DNA of 64,000 nucleotides from Temnopleurus reevesii (GCA_036244855.1 BQKZ01001919.1:1-64000); one strand, 5' to 3'. Shown: positions 20,990-34,885, counted from the stretch's first letter. Numbers and translations are program-made. The notes: generated from the sequence alone by a model not told the origin.

Positions 20990-22055
20990 CCCTTCCTATC
21001 AATCCCCAATCTCATAACTAGATGAATTCAAATACTCATCAAAACCGGTCTCAGGAATCCCACCAGAATACAGAATCAACTCCTCTCCTTGATAAGAGCT
21101 GTACAGCAAGCACTCTTCTCAGCATCTACTGAAAGGATGACGAACTGCCTAGGGGCAACAACCCCTATTTTCACAAATAAATGAATTGAAATACTAACAA
21201 CAACTGGTCTTAGAGTACAGAATTGGCCCCTAACCTCAATGAGAGCTGTACGGCAAGCACTCTTCTCAGTCTCCTCTAACAAAATGCATCATTGCCCCTC
21301 CACTCATCACACAGTCTGAAAAATTGACTATTGAAATACTCACAAAAACTGGTCTAAGAAATCCCACCAGAGTACAGAACCGGCTCCTCTCCTCAATGAG
21401 AGCTGTACAGCAAGCACTCTTTTCAGCCTCCTCGAGCAAAATGCATCCTAGCCCCTCACCCCATCCCCAGTTTGAAAGATGGACTATTGAAATACTCGCA
21501 ATAACTCATCTAAGATATCCCCACAGAGTAGAAAATGGACTACGGTAAGTACTCTTCTCAGACTCTACTAAAGGGATGACTAGTGTCCCCTACTAACCAA
21601 ACCCTATTCTCACCCCTAAATGCATAAAATACTCACCACAACTGGTCTTAGAAATCCCACCAGAGTACAGAATCGACTTCTCTCTTCGATCAGAGCTGTA
21701 CGGCAAGCACTCTTCTCAGCCTCCTCGATCAAAACGCATCCTTGCCCCTTCCCTCATCCCCAGTCTAAAAGATGAACTATTGAAATACTCACAACAACTG
21801 GTCTAAGAAATCCCACCAGAGTACAGAACCGGCTCCTCTCCTCAATAAGAGCTGTACAGCAAGCACTCTTCTCTGCCTCTACTGAAAGGGCGACTAGCTG
21901 TCCCTGCTAACCAAACCCTATTTTTTACAAATGAATGAATTGAAATACTCACCACAACTGGTCTCAGAAATCCTACCAGAGTACAGAATCAACTCCTCTC
22001 CTCGATAAGAGCTGTACAGCAAGCACTCTTCTCAGCATCTACTGAAAGGATGACA
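20990..22055 (-). repeat. Tandem array of partial QLDSAM exon copies, haplotype 2
   Basis: Seven units lie near 21030-21130, 21190-21280, 21340-21440, 21495-21575, 21635-21735, 21785-21890 and 21945-22050. Each carries the exon 3' half (AEKSACxTALIEERSRFCTL) and most keep GTGAGT. The units near 21.64 and 21.79 kb are open through RPVV. The last unit has a TGA where Arg of ERSRF should be. The block is cut by an N at 22056, so its true length is unknown. Confidence 0.85.
21793..21881 (-). other. Potential 89-bp alternative exon inside the array
   Basis: This unit has an acceptor-like GTCGCCCTTTCAG, two phase bases, an open frame EAEKSACCTALIEERSRF then CTLVGFLRPVV, and a GTGAGT donor. Phases equal those of the full 158-bp exon. 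It has the same length and phase as the 18135-18223 unit in the other haplotype. Whether it is spliced is unknown. Confidence 0.4.
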
Positions 22056-22115
22056 NGCAGAGAATAATAAAGAATGACAGGGCATTTGAAAATGAGATGA
22101 GAAAACAAGAATTTA

Positions 22116-24805
22116 AAGATTACAAACAAACATCTCTGAGGGTTCAATTTCATGCTCATACCAAACAGGCAATGCGTGTTGCTTTTACCTTGGACGGCAT
22201 TCCCTTAATTGTGCATGAAATCTTTCCATTTAGGAGATATCACAGACTTTCAAGGATTTTGTGTCATAGTCCTTTGACCTTTCTAGTTTGATACCTAATT
22301 GCTGTAAAATTCAATCTTGATTCTCTCGGACAGTTAGCCTTCCTACTGACCATCAAGGCATTGAACGGCTGCCAATTGAGGCTCAGGAGAAAATCAATTT
22401 CCGACAAAACTACTTGAGAATCCTTTGAAGAAATCTCCATGGCTACTGGTCAAGAACAATATTTCAGAGTATGACCTAAAAGCCACACATTAAAGAGCAT
22501 GCTACTTGACGAGAATTTAAAAATGTACATACTCTTAAGAATTCAAGTCAATTAAAGTTTCATTCAATTCAATTGAAATTCAATTTTTGAGGCATTGTGG
22601 TGTAGTGGTTCGAATCCCTCCCCCCCCCCCCCCCATGACGTTAATTTCCTTCAGCAAGAAATTTATTCACATTGTGCTGCCCGATATCATTATTCTACAG
22701 AGTGAACAAGATGTAAATAATTTTTGTTTCGCGAGATTTGGGGTCCCATTTTTTCCTGATGGACCCACCAATATTGATGACTAAAGCACATTATTTGAAG
22801 CATAGAATAATACTTTCCCTTGATGCGTGCAACTAGTTACTTACTGGGCACAGCAACAAACAATTAGATAGGTTCTAATTGCTTCCGTGGTATCAGAAAC
22901 ATTCGTTTATGGTTCATCATTATAATTCAATGAATCAGTAATGAAATGATTCAATTGATGCCCCATCAAGTCCTCACATGACTAATTATGCATGGGGTTC
23001 TTCTCCAACTTGGTAAGCCTGCACATTGCATTAACATTCATATGGACAAATACATGTACATGTAAGCCTCCTATTGAACTTTATTTTTCTAAAGATAGAT
23101 TTGTACCCCCCTCCTTTCCTTCCTCCCCACTTCCTCTCTCCATCCATCCCTTACTCCTCCTCTCCTCTTTTCATTCTCCATCTCTCTACCCCACTCTTGT
23201 ACATTCTGTCCCTCCCTTTGTCTATCCTTCCTCTTTAGGCTCTTCTCTCTCGTCCTCTCTTCCTCTCTCCCTCTCTCTCCCTTTCTAACTTCTTCTCTCT
23301 CCCAAGTCCCAAATCTCTTATTTCAAACCTCTTCTCTCCTACCATCCGATCACATTATGTCCAAAAGACAAATGAGATTCTTCTCCATGCCATATATATC
23401 CTGAGGAGCAATCAAAGAACCTTACCCCACACTCAATGAGATCAATTTGTCTCAATTCATTAGAGCTAGCTTCATTTCCCCCCTACCTCAGCTACATTGA
23501 CAATCAATGGGGACCTTTCAATCTATTCTCTGAAGCCAGGCCATTCACCTGATCAAAGATCTGCGGTTAGGGGGTGAATGGAGGGGCGTAGGCTTGCTGA
23601 ATTTATTATGCCATTTCAGTTATCCATTCACTTCATAAAGCGTAGGTCGCAAATCAATCTGAGGCTTGTACAGTTTCTAGAATTCAATAAAATTCCCAGT
23701 GACCATGCACGTCGCACACTACTGTACAGAAAAATAGGTAGACTGGCTTGTGTGTGTGTGTTTGTTTGCTTGTTTGTATGTTTATTTCCACCACAATACG
23801 CTGGGAAACTATTGGAAAATATAAATGAAAGAGTTGGGATAGGCAAATGGACTTTAATTTATTAGAGCTTTCTTGTTAAAACTAACAAACGTTACCAATG
23901 ATAATATATATTCAGATTCCTTTATAAAAAATTGATACTGTATCATAACTATGTGATATATTGCAGACGTCTTGCCATTGTGTTCTGAGACGAGTAGCTT
24001 TCTTGGAAACACGACAGAAATGAAAGTTTAGATGAAGTACAATAACACATGCATGGGTAACAGTAACCTTTACTAATCCCAGTGTGTTCTTGTCTGTCTC
24101 AGGTGGGAGACATGATTTATTTGACATGAAAAACCCTGCGGTTATTTTCTTTCTTTCTATCGAGGTATTATGGTGTCATAACTCCGTATTCCATTCTCCC
24201 ATGCCTACTATCTGGTCTTCCTCTCTCCATGAGCTACCCCCTCCCAATACCATCCTCACCCCACCCGTTTCCCTTTGCTCTCTGATAGTAATACAACCGA
24301 ACATTGTTTTATAGTCATTTCAATAACATCTCCATGGATCTGCTTTTATATCTCTTATCTGCTTATTCATGCCCTATAATATTTTGCCATTTTGATACAT
24401 GCATTTTAGTATTTTAACATTTTAATACCTCTTCTCAACAATGTTCAACAGTGGTCTCATGCAGTTAACTCTCTCAGCATTAAATAAGTTATTTTTTGTT
24501 GGCCTCTATTATATATTCTCTATAAAAAATATAGCCCTTTGAGAATAACATTAAATTGATCAGCTTGTAAATCAGTCTTTTGTTTGTTGACACAATAAAT
24601 TATAGGCCTACATTTTATAAGCTTTCCTCAAATTTCCACTGTTCAACAACCTTTAAAAACTAATGTACAGGTATGTATCAGCAGATGGAATAACTGGCAA
24701 ATGATTAACATTTCTTGATAGTAACTTCAAATTGAGCTATGCTATGAAGCATTTAAAATCTCATTTCGAGTGGTTCTTCTCTTTAAGTAATGTTCTGCAC
24801 CATCG
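22116..24805. repeat. Haplotype-like direct duplication in the long intron, copy 1
   Basis: It matches 24807-28049 nearly base for base over long stretches (for example 23560-24800 against 26810-28040). N bases bound it at 22056 and 24806. It holds a truncated SINE at 22590 and a CT-rich tract at 23100-23330. No gene. Confidence 0.9.
22590..22690 (+). mobile_element. tRNA-derived SINE with internal deletion
   Basis: GGTGTAGTGGTTCGAATCCC is followed by a 15-base C run and then TTAATTTCCTTCAGCAAGAA. Compared with 34435, the bases between the two GGTTCG words are missing, so the A box runs directly into the B box. Confidence 0.8.
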
Positions 24806-24806
24806 N

Positions 24807-27800
24807 AAGATTACAAACAAACATCTCTGAGGGTTCAATTTCATGCTCATACCAAACAGGCAATGCGTGTTGCTTTTACCTTGGACGGCATTCTCTTAAT
24901 TGTGCATGAAATCTATCCATTTAGGAGATAGCACAGATTTTCAAGGATTTCTTGTAATAATCCTTCGACCATTCTAGTTTGATATTTAATTGCTGTAAAA
25001 TTTAATCTTGATTCTCTCAGACAGTTAGCCTTCCTATTGACCATTAAGGCATTGAATGGCTGCCAATTTGAGGCTCGGGAGAAAATCAATTTCTGACAGA
25101 ACTACTTGAGAATCCTTAAGAGATCTCAAAGGCTACATGTACTGGTCAAGAACAATATTTCTGAGCAAGACCAAAAAGCCATGCATTAAAGAGCATGATA
25201 ATTGATGAAGATTATGTAATCTTTAGAATTCAAGTCAAGTCAATTTTGATTGCGAAAAAAACAAAATGGTGAAAATCGGAGTGAAGAGGGGCTAACAACG
25301 ATCTCATAGCAAAGTTTAAAACCCAAGTACAGTTTTGGTAAAGATGAAGAAATGAAAATTTTGGGGATATTTATCAGGACATGTAATTCTTATACACATT
25401 TTTAGACCATAGCATATTTTCTTACCAACTGATTCTTTTGAAAATTTGAATTTGACCGTTAAATCATATTTAGCGCCCTCTCTTGGTTATAGCATTATTT
25501 TGCTCGTTATCGGGCATATACAAAGTTATTTCCAAGATTTGACAATAGAATGATATAGAGATATACACAACAATTAAATTCTTAAATTTTCATCCAATTC
25601 TGAGAGTGGGAAACTGTCCTTTATCAAGAAAGAAAATATTGAAATAGCGTAGTGAAGCACCACGCTATAAAGATTTGCACATTTTAGATTATAGCTTTTC
25701 CAAAACTCGTTCATTTTTCGCACAATCTTTTGTGTAATATGTTTATGATACTATAATTCATTTCATGTAGATTTGAAGAAAAAATCTGGTGATGAAAACA
25801 TTCGCTTTTACCAAAACTGTACTTAGGCTTTAACTCGACTTCAAACTTGGGCTCCACGACTATGAAAGAGGAGGCTATATTCAATTTAAACCTACATATC
25901 AGACTATCAGAATTATAAAGATTCAATTGATTAGAATCTGATATCTCATCAGTTTACAGAGTGAGCAAAATATACGTAAATTTTGTGCTATATCAATAGG
26001 GTCACATGTTTAGACCCACCAATATTGATGACTAAATGACATTATTTGAAGCATAGAATAATTCTTTCCCTTGATGCATGCTGCTAGTAACCAACTGGGC
26101 ACAGCAACAAACAATTAAATAAGTTTTAATTGCTTCCGTGGTATCAGAAACATTCGCTTATGATTCATCATTATAATTCAATGAATCAGTAATGAAATGA
26201 TTCAATTGATGCCCCATCAAGTCCTCACATGACTAATTATGCATGGGGTTCTTCTCCCACTTGGAAAGCCTGCACATTGCATTAACATTCATATGGACAA
26301 ATACATGTACATGTAAGCCTCCTATTGAACTTTATTTTTCTAAAGATAGATTTGTACCCCCTCCTTTCCTTCCTCCCCGCTTCCTCTCTCCATCCATCCC
26401 TTCCTCCTCCTTTCCTCTTTTCATTCTCCATCTCTCTACCCCACTCTTGTACATTCTGTCCCTCCCTTTGTCTATCCTTCCTCTTTAGGCTCTTCTCTCT
26501 CGTCCTCTCTTCCTCTCTCCCTCTCTCTCCCTTTCTAACTTCTTCTCTCTCCCAAGTCCCAAATCTCTTATTTCAAACCTCTTCTCTCCTACCATCCGAT
26601 CACATTATGTTCAAAAGACAAATGAGAATCTTCTCCATGCCATATATATCCTGAGGAGCAATCAAAGAACCTTACCCCACACTCAATGAGATCAATTTGT
26701 CTCAATTCCTTAGAGCTAGCTTCATTTCCCCCTTTCCTCAGCTACATTGACAATCAATGGGGACCTCTCAATCTATTCTTTGAAGCCAGGCCATTCACCT
26801 GATCAAAGATCTGCGGTTAGGGGGTGAATGGAGGGGCGTAGGCTTGCTGAATTTATTATGCCATTTCAGTTATCCATTCACTTCATAAAGCGTAGGTCGC
26901 ATATCAATCTGAGGCTTGTACAGTTTCTAGAATTCAATAAAATTCCCAGTGACCATGCACACTACTGTACAGAAAAATAGGTAGACTGGCTTGTGTGTGT
27001 GTGTTTGTTTGCTTGTTTGTATGTTTATTTCCACCACAATACGCTGGGAAACTATTGAAAACATATAAATAAAAGAGTTGGGATAGGCAAATGGACTTTA
27101 ATTTATTAGAGCTTTCTTGTTAAAACTAACAAACGTTACCAATGATAATATATATTCAGATTCCTTTATAAAAAATTGATACTGTATCATAACTATGTGA
27201 TATATTGCAGACGTCTTGCCATTGTGTTCTGAGACGAGTAGCTTTCTTGGAAACACGACAGACCTGACAGTTTAGATGAAGTGCAATGTCTCATGCATGG
27301 GTAACAGTAACCTTTTCTCATCCCAGTGTGTTCTTGTCTGTCTCAGGTGGGAGTCATGATTTATTTGACATGAAAAACCCTGCGGTTATTTTCTTTCTTT
27401 CTATCGAGGTATTATGGTGTCATAACTCCGTATTCCATTCTCCCATGCCTACTATCTGGTCTTCCTCTCTCCATGAGCTACCCCCTCCCAATACCATCCT
27501 CACCCCACCCGTTTCCCTTTGCTCTCTGATAGTAATACAACCGAACATTGTTTTATAGTCATTTCAATAACATCTCCATGGATCTGCTTTTATATCTCTT
27601 ATCTGCTTATTCATGCCCTATAATATTTTGCCATTTTGATACATGCATTTTAGTATTTTAACATTTTAATACCTCTTCTCAACAATGTTCAACAGTGGTC
27701 TCATGCAGTTAACTCTCTCAGCATTAAATAAGTTATTTTTTGTTGGCCTCTATTATATATTCTCTATAAAAAATATAGCCCTTTGAGAATAACATTAAAT

Positions 27801-28049
27801 TGATCAGCTTGTAAATCAGTCTTTTGTTTGTTGACACAATAAATTATAGGCCTACATTTTATAAGCTTTCCTCAAATTTCCACTGTTCAACAACCTTTAA
27901 AAACTAATGTACAGGTATGTATCAGCAGATGGAATAACTGGCAAATGATTAACATTTCTTGATAGTAACTTCAAATTGAGCTATGCTATGAAGCATTTAA
28001 AATCTCATTTCGAGTGGTTCTTCTCTTTAAGTAATGTTCTGCACCATCA
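24807..28049. repeat. Haplotype-like direct duplication in the long intron, copy 2
   Basis: This is the longer partner of 22116-24805. The main difference is the inverted-end element at 25312-25834 and its flank, at the place where copy 1 carries a truncated SINE. The sequence runs on into single-copy intron. Confidence 0.9.
25312..25834. mobile_element. Dispersed inverted-end element, inverted third copy
   Basis: Read on the minus strand this follows the 150-705 element: CAAAAGATTGTGCGAAAAAT, GATAAAGGACA, ACCAAGAGAGGGCGC. The ends read TTTAAAACCCAAGTACAGTT and its inverse. It is present in the 24807-28049 block and absent from the matching place in 22116-24805, so it appears polymorphic. 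Confidence 0.65.
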
Positions 28050-31000
28050 ATTGCCCTATCTGTTAGGAATATGGGCTGACAGAGGAGCGGTTGAAAGTCA
28101 TTAATCAAGCATGATATGAATTTTTGATTAGCTTCTGCCTCGCATTCTCCTCCACTTTCTCACACCAGAGGGTGAATGTTCACATTAATTAGAAGAGATC
28201 TGTTCATCCTCTGCTTCAAGGCCTGTATCTTTTTTGGGGAAAGGTGATGCAAATTCTCATGCGTGTAACATCAAAATGAGGTAACATTCACATTTTAAAT
28301 TTCCCTTCCATTTAATCATTATCATTACTTCTAAATTTTGTGAGACCACTTTTAAAATCCTAAGATGAGTGTTTAAAAAATGGCATTCATGGGGATACAA
28401 GATAAAATACCACATCCCCCTCCCAACTTTCAAATGGATATATTTTCCAACAAATCCTACATGGAGACTATAGGAGTATTGTACAGATCTAAAAAATAAT
28501 CATCATAATGGAAACAAAATGGGTGGGCTGATAGAAATAGAATTTCTGAAGAAACATTGTTCACAGTAACACAAGCGAATGGCTCGATTGATAATCTTTT
28601 CTTCAATTATGTTGCAATTGTATTGTAATTGATCACTTTCTTCATCTGTAATAAGGGATTAGATGCATCATTAATAAATGGCCTTGGTTAAATTGAGTGG
28701 TCTATTTAGTCTCTTCTACTCAATGTGCAGTCTGAATTGAGATTGGAGGATTTAATAAAGGCAATCAAGGAATTAAAATCTATATAAGATTTATTGCTTT
28801 ATAGATTTTTGCTTTGTCTGCCAACAGATTTTGAGACAGACCTGGGAAAAGACGAGCAGTAGTCTAGAGTATCCTTACCTATTTTTACAATAAGATATAA
28901 AGAGTCTTTCAATCAATAAAATCCATTCTTTCTTGTGGACTTATTCAATTTTATCTTCATCTGTTTATATATCAAAATTTACATGTTTCAGTATTCACGT
29001 TATCACAGTCAAATCTGTACAAAAATCTGTGTTGAGCTGATTTTTGTGCTCCGAAGAGATTAAACTTGGGCAGAGCAACTTGAATTTTCTTTTTGTATAT
29101 TGTTCAAACTATCAATTCTTCTATTAATTCTATGAAAAAGAGTACATAAAATTGGGGATAATGTAATAAAGTCAATCTGCCATCGATGTAGAGTGACTGA
29201 TATTCAATTTGTTATACAAAAGGCAAGAATGAAATCTAACCACAAAATAACCTCTTCCACACTGTATGCTGCAAAAAGTGTCCGCCATTTTGTTTTTAGC
29301 CCATGAAATTTCAATGACATCTCCACTTGAGAAGTCCTTACTGAAGCATGGAAGATATATATCCTTCTTGGCTTTAGCATTTGATATCGTATTTCATTGG
29401 AGGATTTCTGAAGGGGATTCATGAATTCAAGGTGTTTACTGCCATGCAGATAGGTCTACCTGTACATATCAGTGGAAAATGATAGGAGGGGTGATCAGTA
29501 CTGATAGGTTTAAATCTGGAAAAATCCAAAGGAGCTAGTGCAAATTGAAAAAAAAAGACTTCAAATTTGATCGGAGTATATCATTGGGAGAGGATGAAAA
29601 AGCTAAGAATAAGAAGTTGAATATCTAGAAAACGACTATTTCATTGGTTTATTTTTAGCATTAAACAAGTGAAAAAGAAGTGAAAAGTACACAAGATAAT
29701 TTGATCTTGAAGAAGCCAGTGGCATTAAAACTTCCACTAATAAAATGCATAATCCAAGGATAATGTAATGTGAATAAAACCATCTCCATGGTGGAATGCT
29801 AACTCATTCTTGAACGTTAGGGAAAATGCTGGTGGCACACATTCTCCAGTTTGCCAGACATATCCAAGACCGATACTAAAATGTGAACATAGCCATTCCC
29901 ATGGTGAAATGCCAACACTTCCAGTATTACATATGAACAAAATAGAGGTATAGATGCGCAAAATTCATCTAAAGGATATTCAAGGGTGGTATAATTTTAT
30001 GAACACAACTATTTCATCATGAAATGCTAACTCTTGCATGCTTTATGTATCCACCATTATACTTTCAAGCTATCCAGAAACTTTGTACTCATCATTTTTA
30101 AATGAAGAATCGCATGTAAAACCTACAAAATCTCTTTTTCGAATGATGTGTAAAATGTCTATAAGGGAAATTATTCCAAATTGTATACAGCATAATCACA
30201 CAATTATGGGTATTTAATGAGAAATAATGGGGGATAAAATCAGATCTATCCCCACACAGGACAATAGTAAAGGCAGTCTGGAAGCAGGTAAACACACAAT
30301 CAACTATTCAAATATTGATTGCAATTTAGGTTTTATAGAAGGTCAGATAATATAAGAGTGGGTTGAAAAGTTCAGAATACAATATCCATATGAGACCCTA
30401 AAAATATCCTGTCATTATTCAATTCACCTTTTGTAATCGGAAACAGCTTATCACGAAGCAATGCAATTATGAAGATCTAGAGAATAAAGTGTTTCGATAT
30501 CTTCATAAGATAAGAAAAACAAGGGATTTATAATGCACACAAGATGTCTTCAAAAACAAAACACCCATCTTCTCAATCAACTTAGAATATTGTGAGAAAA
30601 AGATTATAATTAGTATTCATAGCTTGTATTTCTAATTGGTTGTCAAGTGTTTTAACATCTTCACAAGATCACTCTAGAAAGCTGTGAGAAAATGATTAAG
30701 ATATATGGGGTAAAATCCTTCCGCAGCAACGAAGACTATTCATAATAATCCGAAAACTCAATGTATACAATATTATTTTGGCTGTCTGGTATGTGTGAAT
30801 TTAACAAATGGATTAAAATAATACATTTTGTGTACAATTGTGGGACAAGGTACCAGATGGATTTTAACCATCCACGATACAAACAAAACATATATGATTT
30901 GAAGAAACTTTAATAATGTTTCCATCAAGAGATGAAACTGTAAATATGAACAAGGTTTTTTGCTTGAGATGGTCAGGGACTGGACAACCACAAGACGCCC

Positions 31001-33575
31001 GAGCAGAGCCATGGTCATATCCATTACAGAATGAAAAGACACCAAGCGGCCTTCAATCATCCTCTATGAGAACTAATAGTGATGGATTAAGATTGATACA
31101 TGTAGCTAAGTATAATCCCCCCCACCCCCTCCACCACCATCCGCCCAAGCATCATATTACGGAGTACACAGTAAACAAGGGGGAAATCTCCTTGTAAAAG
31201 TGGCAATAGTTTCATCATTTGGCTGTTTATCAGCTTGTTTATTTGTTTTGTTTCTTTTTATTTCAATTTACTTCTTTGTGGCAAAATTGCTGCTCCAAAT
31301 CTGATTTCAAATTCACTTGGCTGCCATCTCCTCCACCATTCCAAGTCTAACCATCTCATCACCTGTTATTATAAGAGGGAAAAAAATCTCCTTTTAAGAG
31401 TGGCAATAGTTTTGTTTGGCAGTTGATCAATTTGTTTATTTGTTTTCCTATTTTGCTCCTTTGAGACAATGATTTTGTTTTGCTTCACACTTTTTTATAT
31501 CCACAATTTATTTACATCATTTCATGTCTCAATACTTTCACATCAAATGAGACAAAATGAACTTGCGAAACACATCACAGATCTCAACCAATTTGAAATT
31601 TGCATGCAAATTGGTTCAAAATATCACGACCCAGACAAATAAATATTTATAGATTGGGTTCCATAATGCAATCTGCACGTGTCCATTCATTCTAGCGCTA
31701 CCCTGTCCCAAATATAATTTTGAATGTGACATAATTGGACATGTCCAGTGAAGCATAACAAATATTGAGTCAAGCTGGGGCCCAATGCACTCACATGAAA
31801 ATGACTGTTAATCCCACATCAACTGTTTGCTCACTAAACAATGTCTGCCAAAGCTTAACGATAAGCATCCAGAAAAAAAAGCCCATAGAGCTAATGCATT
31901 TCATACCAAGAAATATGACAGAGTGTCAACAATGTTGGCTGCTGACAGGGGGGCTTTTGGCTTGTTGTCGTTTTAGAGTTTGCTTTTGGATTGGCTCTTC
32001 ATAGAAATTTTGGGTTGATAGCACTTGAGAAAAAAAATAAAAATTGTAATATATTAAACAAAATGCTTTGGACAACTCAATAGCCTTTTGGCATAATTTG
32101 ACCAATCCCAGCAGTTATAAAATCCATTTTATAACTACAAATTTGAACCTGAACCAACCATAATTATTTCTTCAAATTTGCTCCTGATTTCAAGACAATC
32201 ATTTAGCCTGTGCAGGATGCATGAAAGATCCAGAATTACAATCAGATTGAGAAACATGAACACGTAGAAAAGCTAGACATATTTTATTTATGTGTAAGAA
32301 AGAGAAAGTGACTTTGTCTCATAAGTCTGAACAATTTTTGGTTACACTCCAAGTACTTGTGTTCCAAGGAACTTTTCAAATAGAAATATTGATATAGAAA
32401 TATTGATAAGTACACAGGAAATAAACTAGCTCGATTGAATGGAGCATTTCCGGAGCAAAAATTCTTTTCAAAAATTCCTCCTTCATATGAATTATTACTA
32501 ACTGAACTTGATATTTCTCTCTGTTCACTATAGCAATCAATCAATGAGAGTCTTGGCTATATTTTGCCTTTGTGGTAATGCATGGTAGAGTTTCTAGCAT
32601 GACAAATTAGTTTGAGCAAAAGGTCTCCTACTCTCCATCCAAGAGGTTCCACAAACATGAACCCGCTTCCGATCGAACAGGAAAGGGTCTCCCCATTTCA
32701 AACTCACCTCTCAATGTCAACCCACACACCAAAAGCAAAGATGACTTGGAAAATAAGCTGATCGAGCTTAAATAAACATAATTCATGCTATACCACTAAT
32801 GTATTACTAGTATATGGCCAAATGATTAGGCCATATATGTACATGTAGGCCTGCAGCTCATCCATGAGCCTTAAAATTGATTCCCATGTCAAAATGAAAG
32901 ACCTATTAAAATATTTTTATACAAAGCATTGCTGACACAGCGATGCATCGTTAAGGTGAGATTTGATATTCAGGATTCCTGAAAGCAACAAATTTATTTT
33001 CAGTCCCGTAGACTTTGTTAAATCAAAGCTACACAGTATCCTGAAACTATTTACAATGTATTCCCTTAACTGCAACGACATTCATAGTGTGAGCTTGCAT
33101 CATTCATATGCCATGCAGCAGACAATTAACCCATATGCATCAGCCTCAGACAATTCATTGTTTTCAGGGCATGATGCTCAGATTTCTCTTCTCACTGTCC
33201 TCCAACATGGACGACAGTACATTACACGGTAGCACTATGTGGCATAGTCATATATGTGGAGCATATAAAAACTGATTAAACGTATGTAATGCATAGCTAT
33301 CAGAGGAGCTTGTTGATTGGTCTAGGAAGATAATCTCGATAATAATTCTATCTGCTGAAACATATATCATTGAAGGACAGAGTGATAGGACGGAGTGATA
33401 GAAGATAGGATGAATGGAAGACCTTCAAGAATGAATGGAATGCCTGGTATCCAGAATATGATAGCTACATCTTCACTATCATCCAAGCAATCATACAGAG
33501 AAATGTTAGTCTTTATTCAAGGAAAATCATACTATGGAAATTCTCACGGTCATTTAACAAACGGAGTAAAATTTA
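28050..33575. other. Single-copy intron
   Basis: AT-rich intron sequence of the MTSS1-like gene. The open frames are short and overlap on both strands without splice support. I see no exon with family similarity. Confidence 0.6.
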
Positions 33576-33579
33576 ATAA

Positions 33580-33645
33580 TGATATATAGCGCACATATCC
33601 ACTCTCGCTGCTGAGTGCTCAAGGAGCTTTACATTATTATTAGCC
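33580..33645 (-). repeat. Dispersed repeat with GCGCTATATA core
   Basis: Reads ATATAGCGCACATATCCACT, GAGTGCTCAAGGAGC and an ATT tail, the inverse of 1208-1320. Confidence 0.6.
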
Positions 33646-34434
33646 TGGCTTTAGCCAGGCAGCCACCAGCGCACTTGGCATTCAGTGATGTAAAAAACAA
33701 ACATTTGGTTATTTTTCAAAACATGGTTATTTTTCTGTAATCAGATAATTGCTTTTGTGAAATTACCCCTTATCTCAATTTCTTAATAATCAAAGAGGTA
33801 TAGTTCACAATGAAAACATAGTTTAAGATTCAACCAATTGTTCAGATTTTCCTGTTGGAATAATTATCACCAGAGCTTTAGAATTGGATAGAAAAAATTA
33901 TCTGAAAAGGTAATTAATTTTGATTGCAGATTAATATTTTTAACTGGCACTACAAAGCTTAGAGACATGCGAGTCATTTGTCTGTTCTGATGCTTCGCAT
34001 AATATGGACAAATAATGAAAAAATAAAAAGGTTAACAAAAATCATAATTCATTATTAAAAAGCCTGCAGAAATCTTTCTTCTACCAGTATATTGTGTTTT
34101 CTAATAATCATTTCCTCTGTAAGTCTAGCTTTTCAACCTCTTTCTTTATTACAAAAGATTATTTGTGCTGGTCAAGCTTTTTCAAGCATATGGCCTGGTA
34201 AAATGCTTTTGAATTCATAACGCCACTATTAAAAGATTACTACTACAGTTGAATTTTAAGTCAGGTTTACATGTAAGTTCAGATACAGTTCATCATGATT
34301 CCACCTAGACCAAGTTAAAGGTTACAGGAAAATTGTATTCATGTGTGGTTGAAAGTCTTTTGTTTAATGAGCTCGGATTAAAAACAAATGTAAAAGGAAG
34401 ATGCAACTGTACATGCAAAGAGACAATATTGAAT

Positions 34435-34720
34435 GCCTCGTGGTGTAGTGGTTCGGACTCTCGCCTCGTAACTAGAGGGTCGATGGTTCGAATCTCTCCC
34501 AGGGCGTTAATTTCCTTCAGCAAGAAATTTACCCATAGTGTGCTGCACTCAACCCAGGTGAGGTGAATGGGTACCGGCAGGAATTCATTCTTCTAAATGC
34601 AGAAGCGCCTACTTGGCAGCTATGCTATGGCCGGGTAATAATATTAGATAATTTGTCTCGCGCCTCTCAATAGGTGACTAGAGAGATGGCGTGCTTAAAT
34701 GCTATATATTATTATTATAT
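34435..34720 (+). mobile_element. tRNA-derived SINE, near full length
   Basis: The head has an A box in TGGTGTAGTGGTTCGGAC and a perfect B box GGTTCGAATC at 34485-34494. The body contains TTAATTTCCTTCAGCAAG and GGTGAGGTGAATGGGTACCG. The tail has GCTATATATTATTATTA. It is not a working tRNA gene because the acceptor stem does not close. Confidence 0.85.
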
Positions 34721-34885
34721 ACATCTTGAATCATTCTTAATATTTCAAAACATTTCAAATTAAGACTTTCAAGCATGAATTCTAATCACAATAACTCTTA
34801 CTAAAATTCTGAGCAGTCATGGGTCCAGTGTTCAAAACAAAGATCGTAACTGGTATATAATTTGACCTGAAGTAATCATACTAAG

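Larger units (their letters stand above)
18635..22055 (-). repeat. Second copy of MTSS1 exon region (likely other haplotype)
   Basis: This block repeats the 16115-18600 region in the same order: Ser-rich exon, EDEISML exon, decayed EDEISML copies, partial QLDSAM copies. Single N bases bound it at 18634 and 22056. Exon proteins are identical while introns differ by substitutions and indels. This fits two alleles placed in tandem by the assembler. A genuine local duplication is the alternative. The contig ends inside the array, so the full-length QLDSAM exon is missing here. Confidence 0.85.

Noticed and set aside
22992..23288. Ser/Pro-rich open frame, repeated at 26243-26654
   Set aside because: The two haplotype-like copies differ by frame-shifting indels, so the frame is not conserved.
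34441..34510. tRNA gene
   Set aside because: A and B boxes are present but the acceptor and anticodon stems do not pair and a SINE body follows; it is a SINE head.
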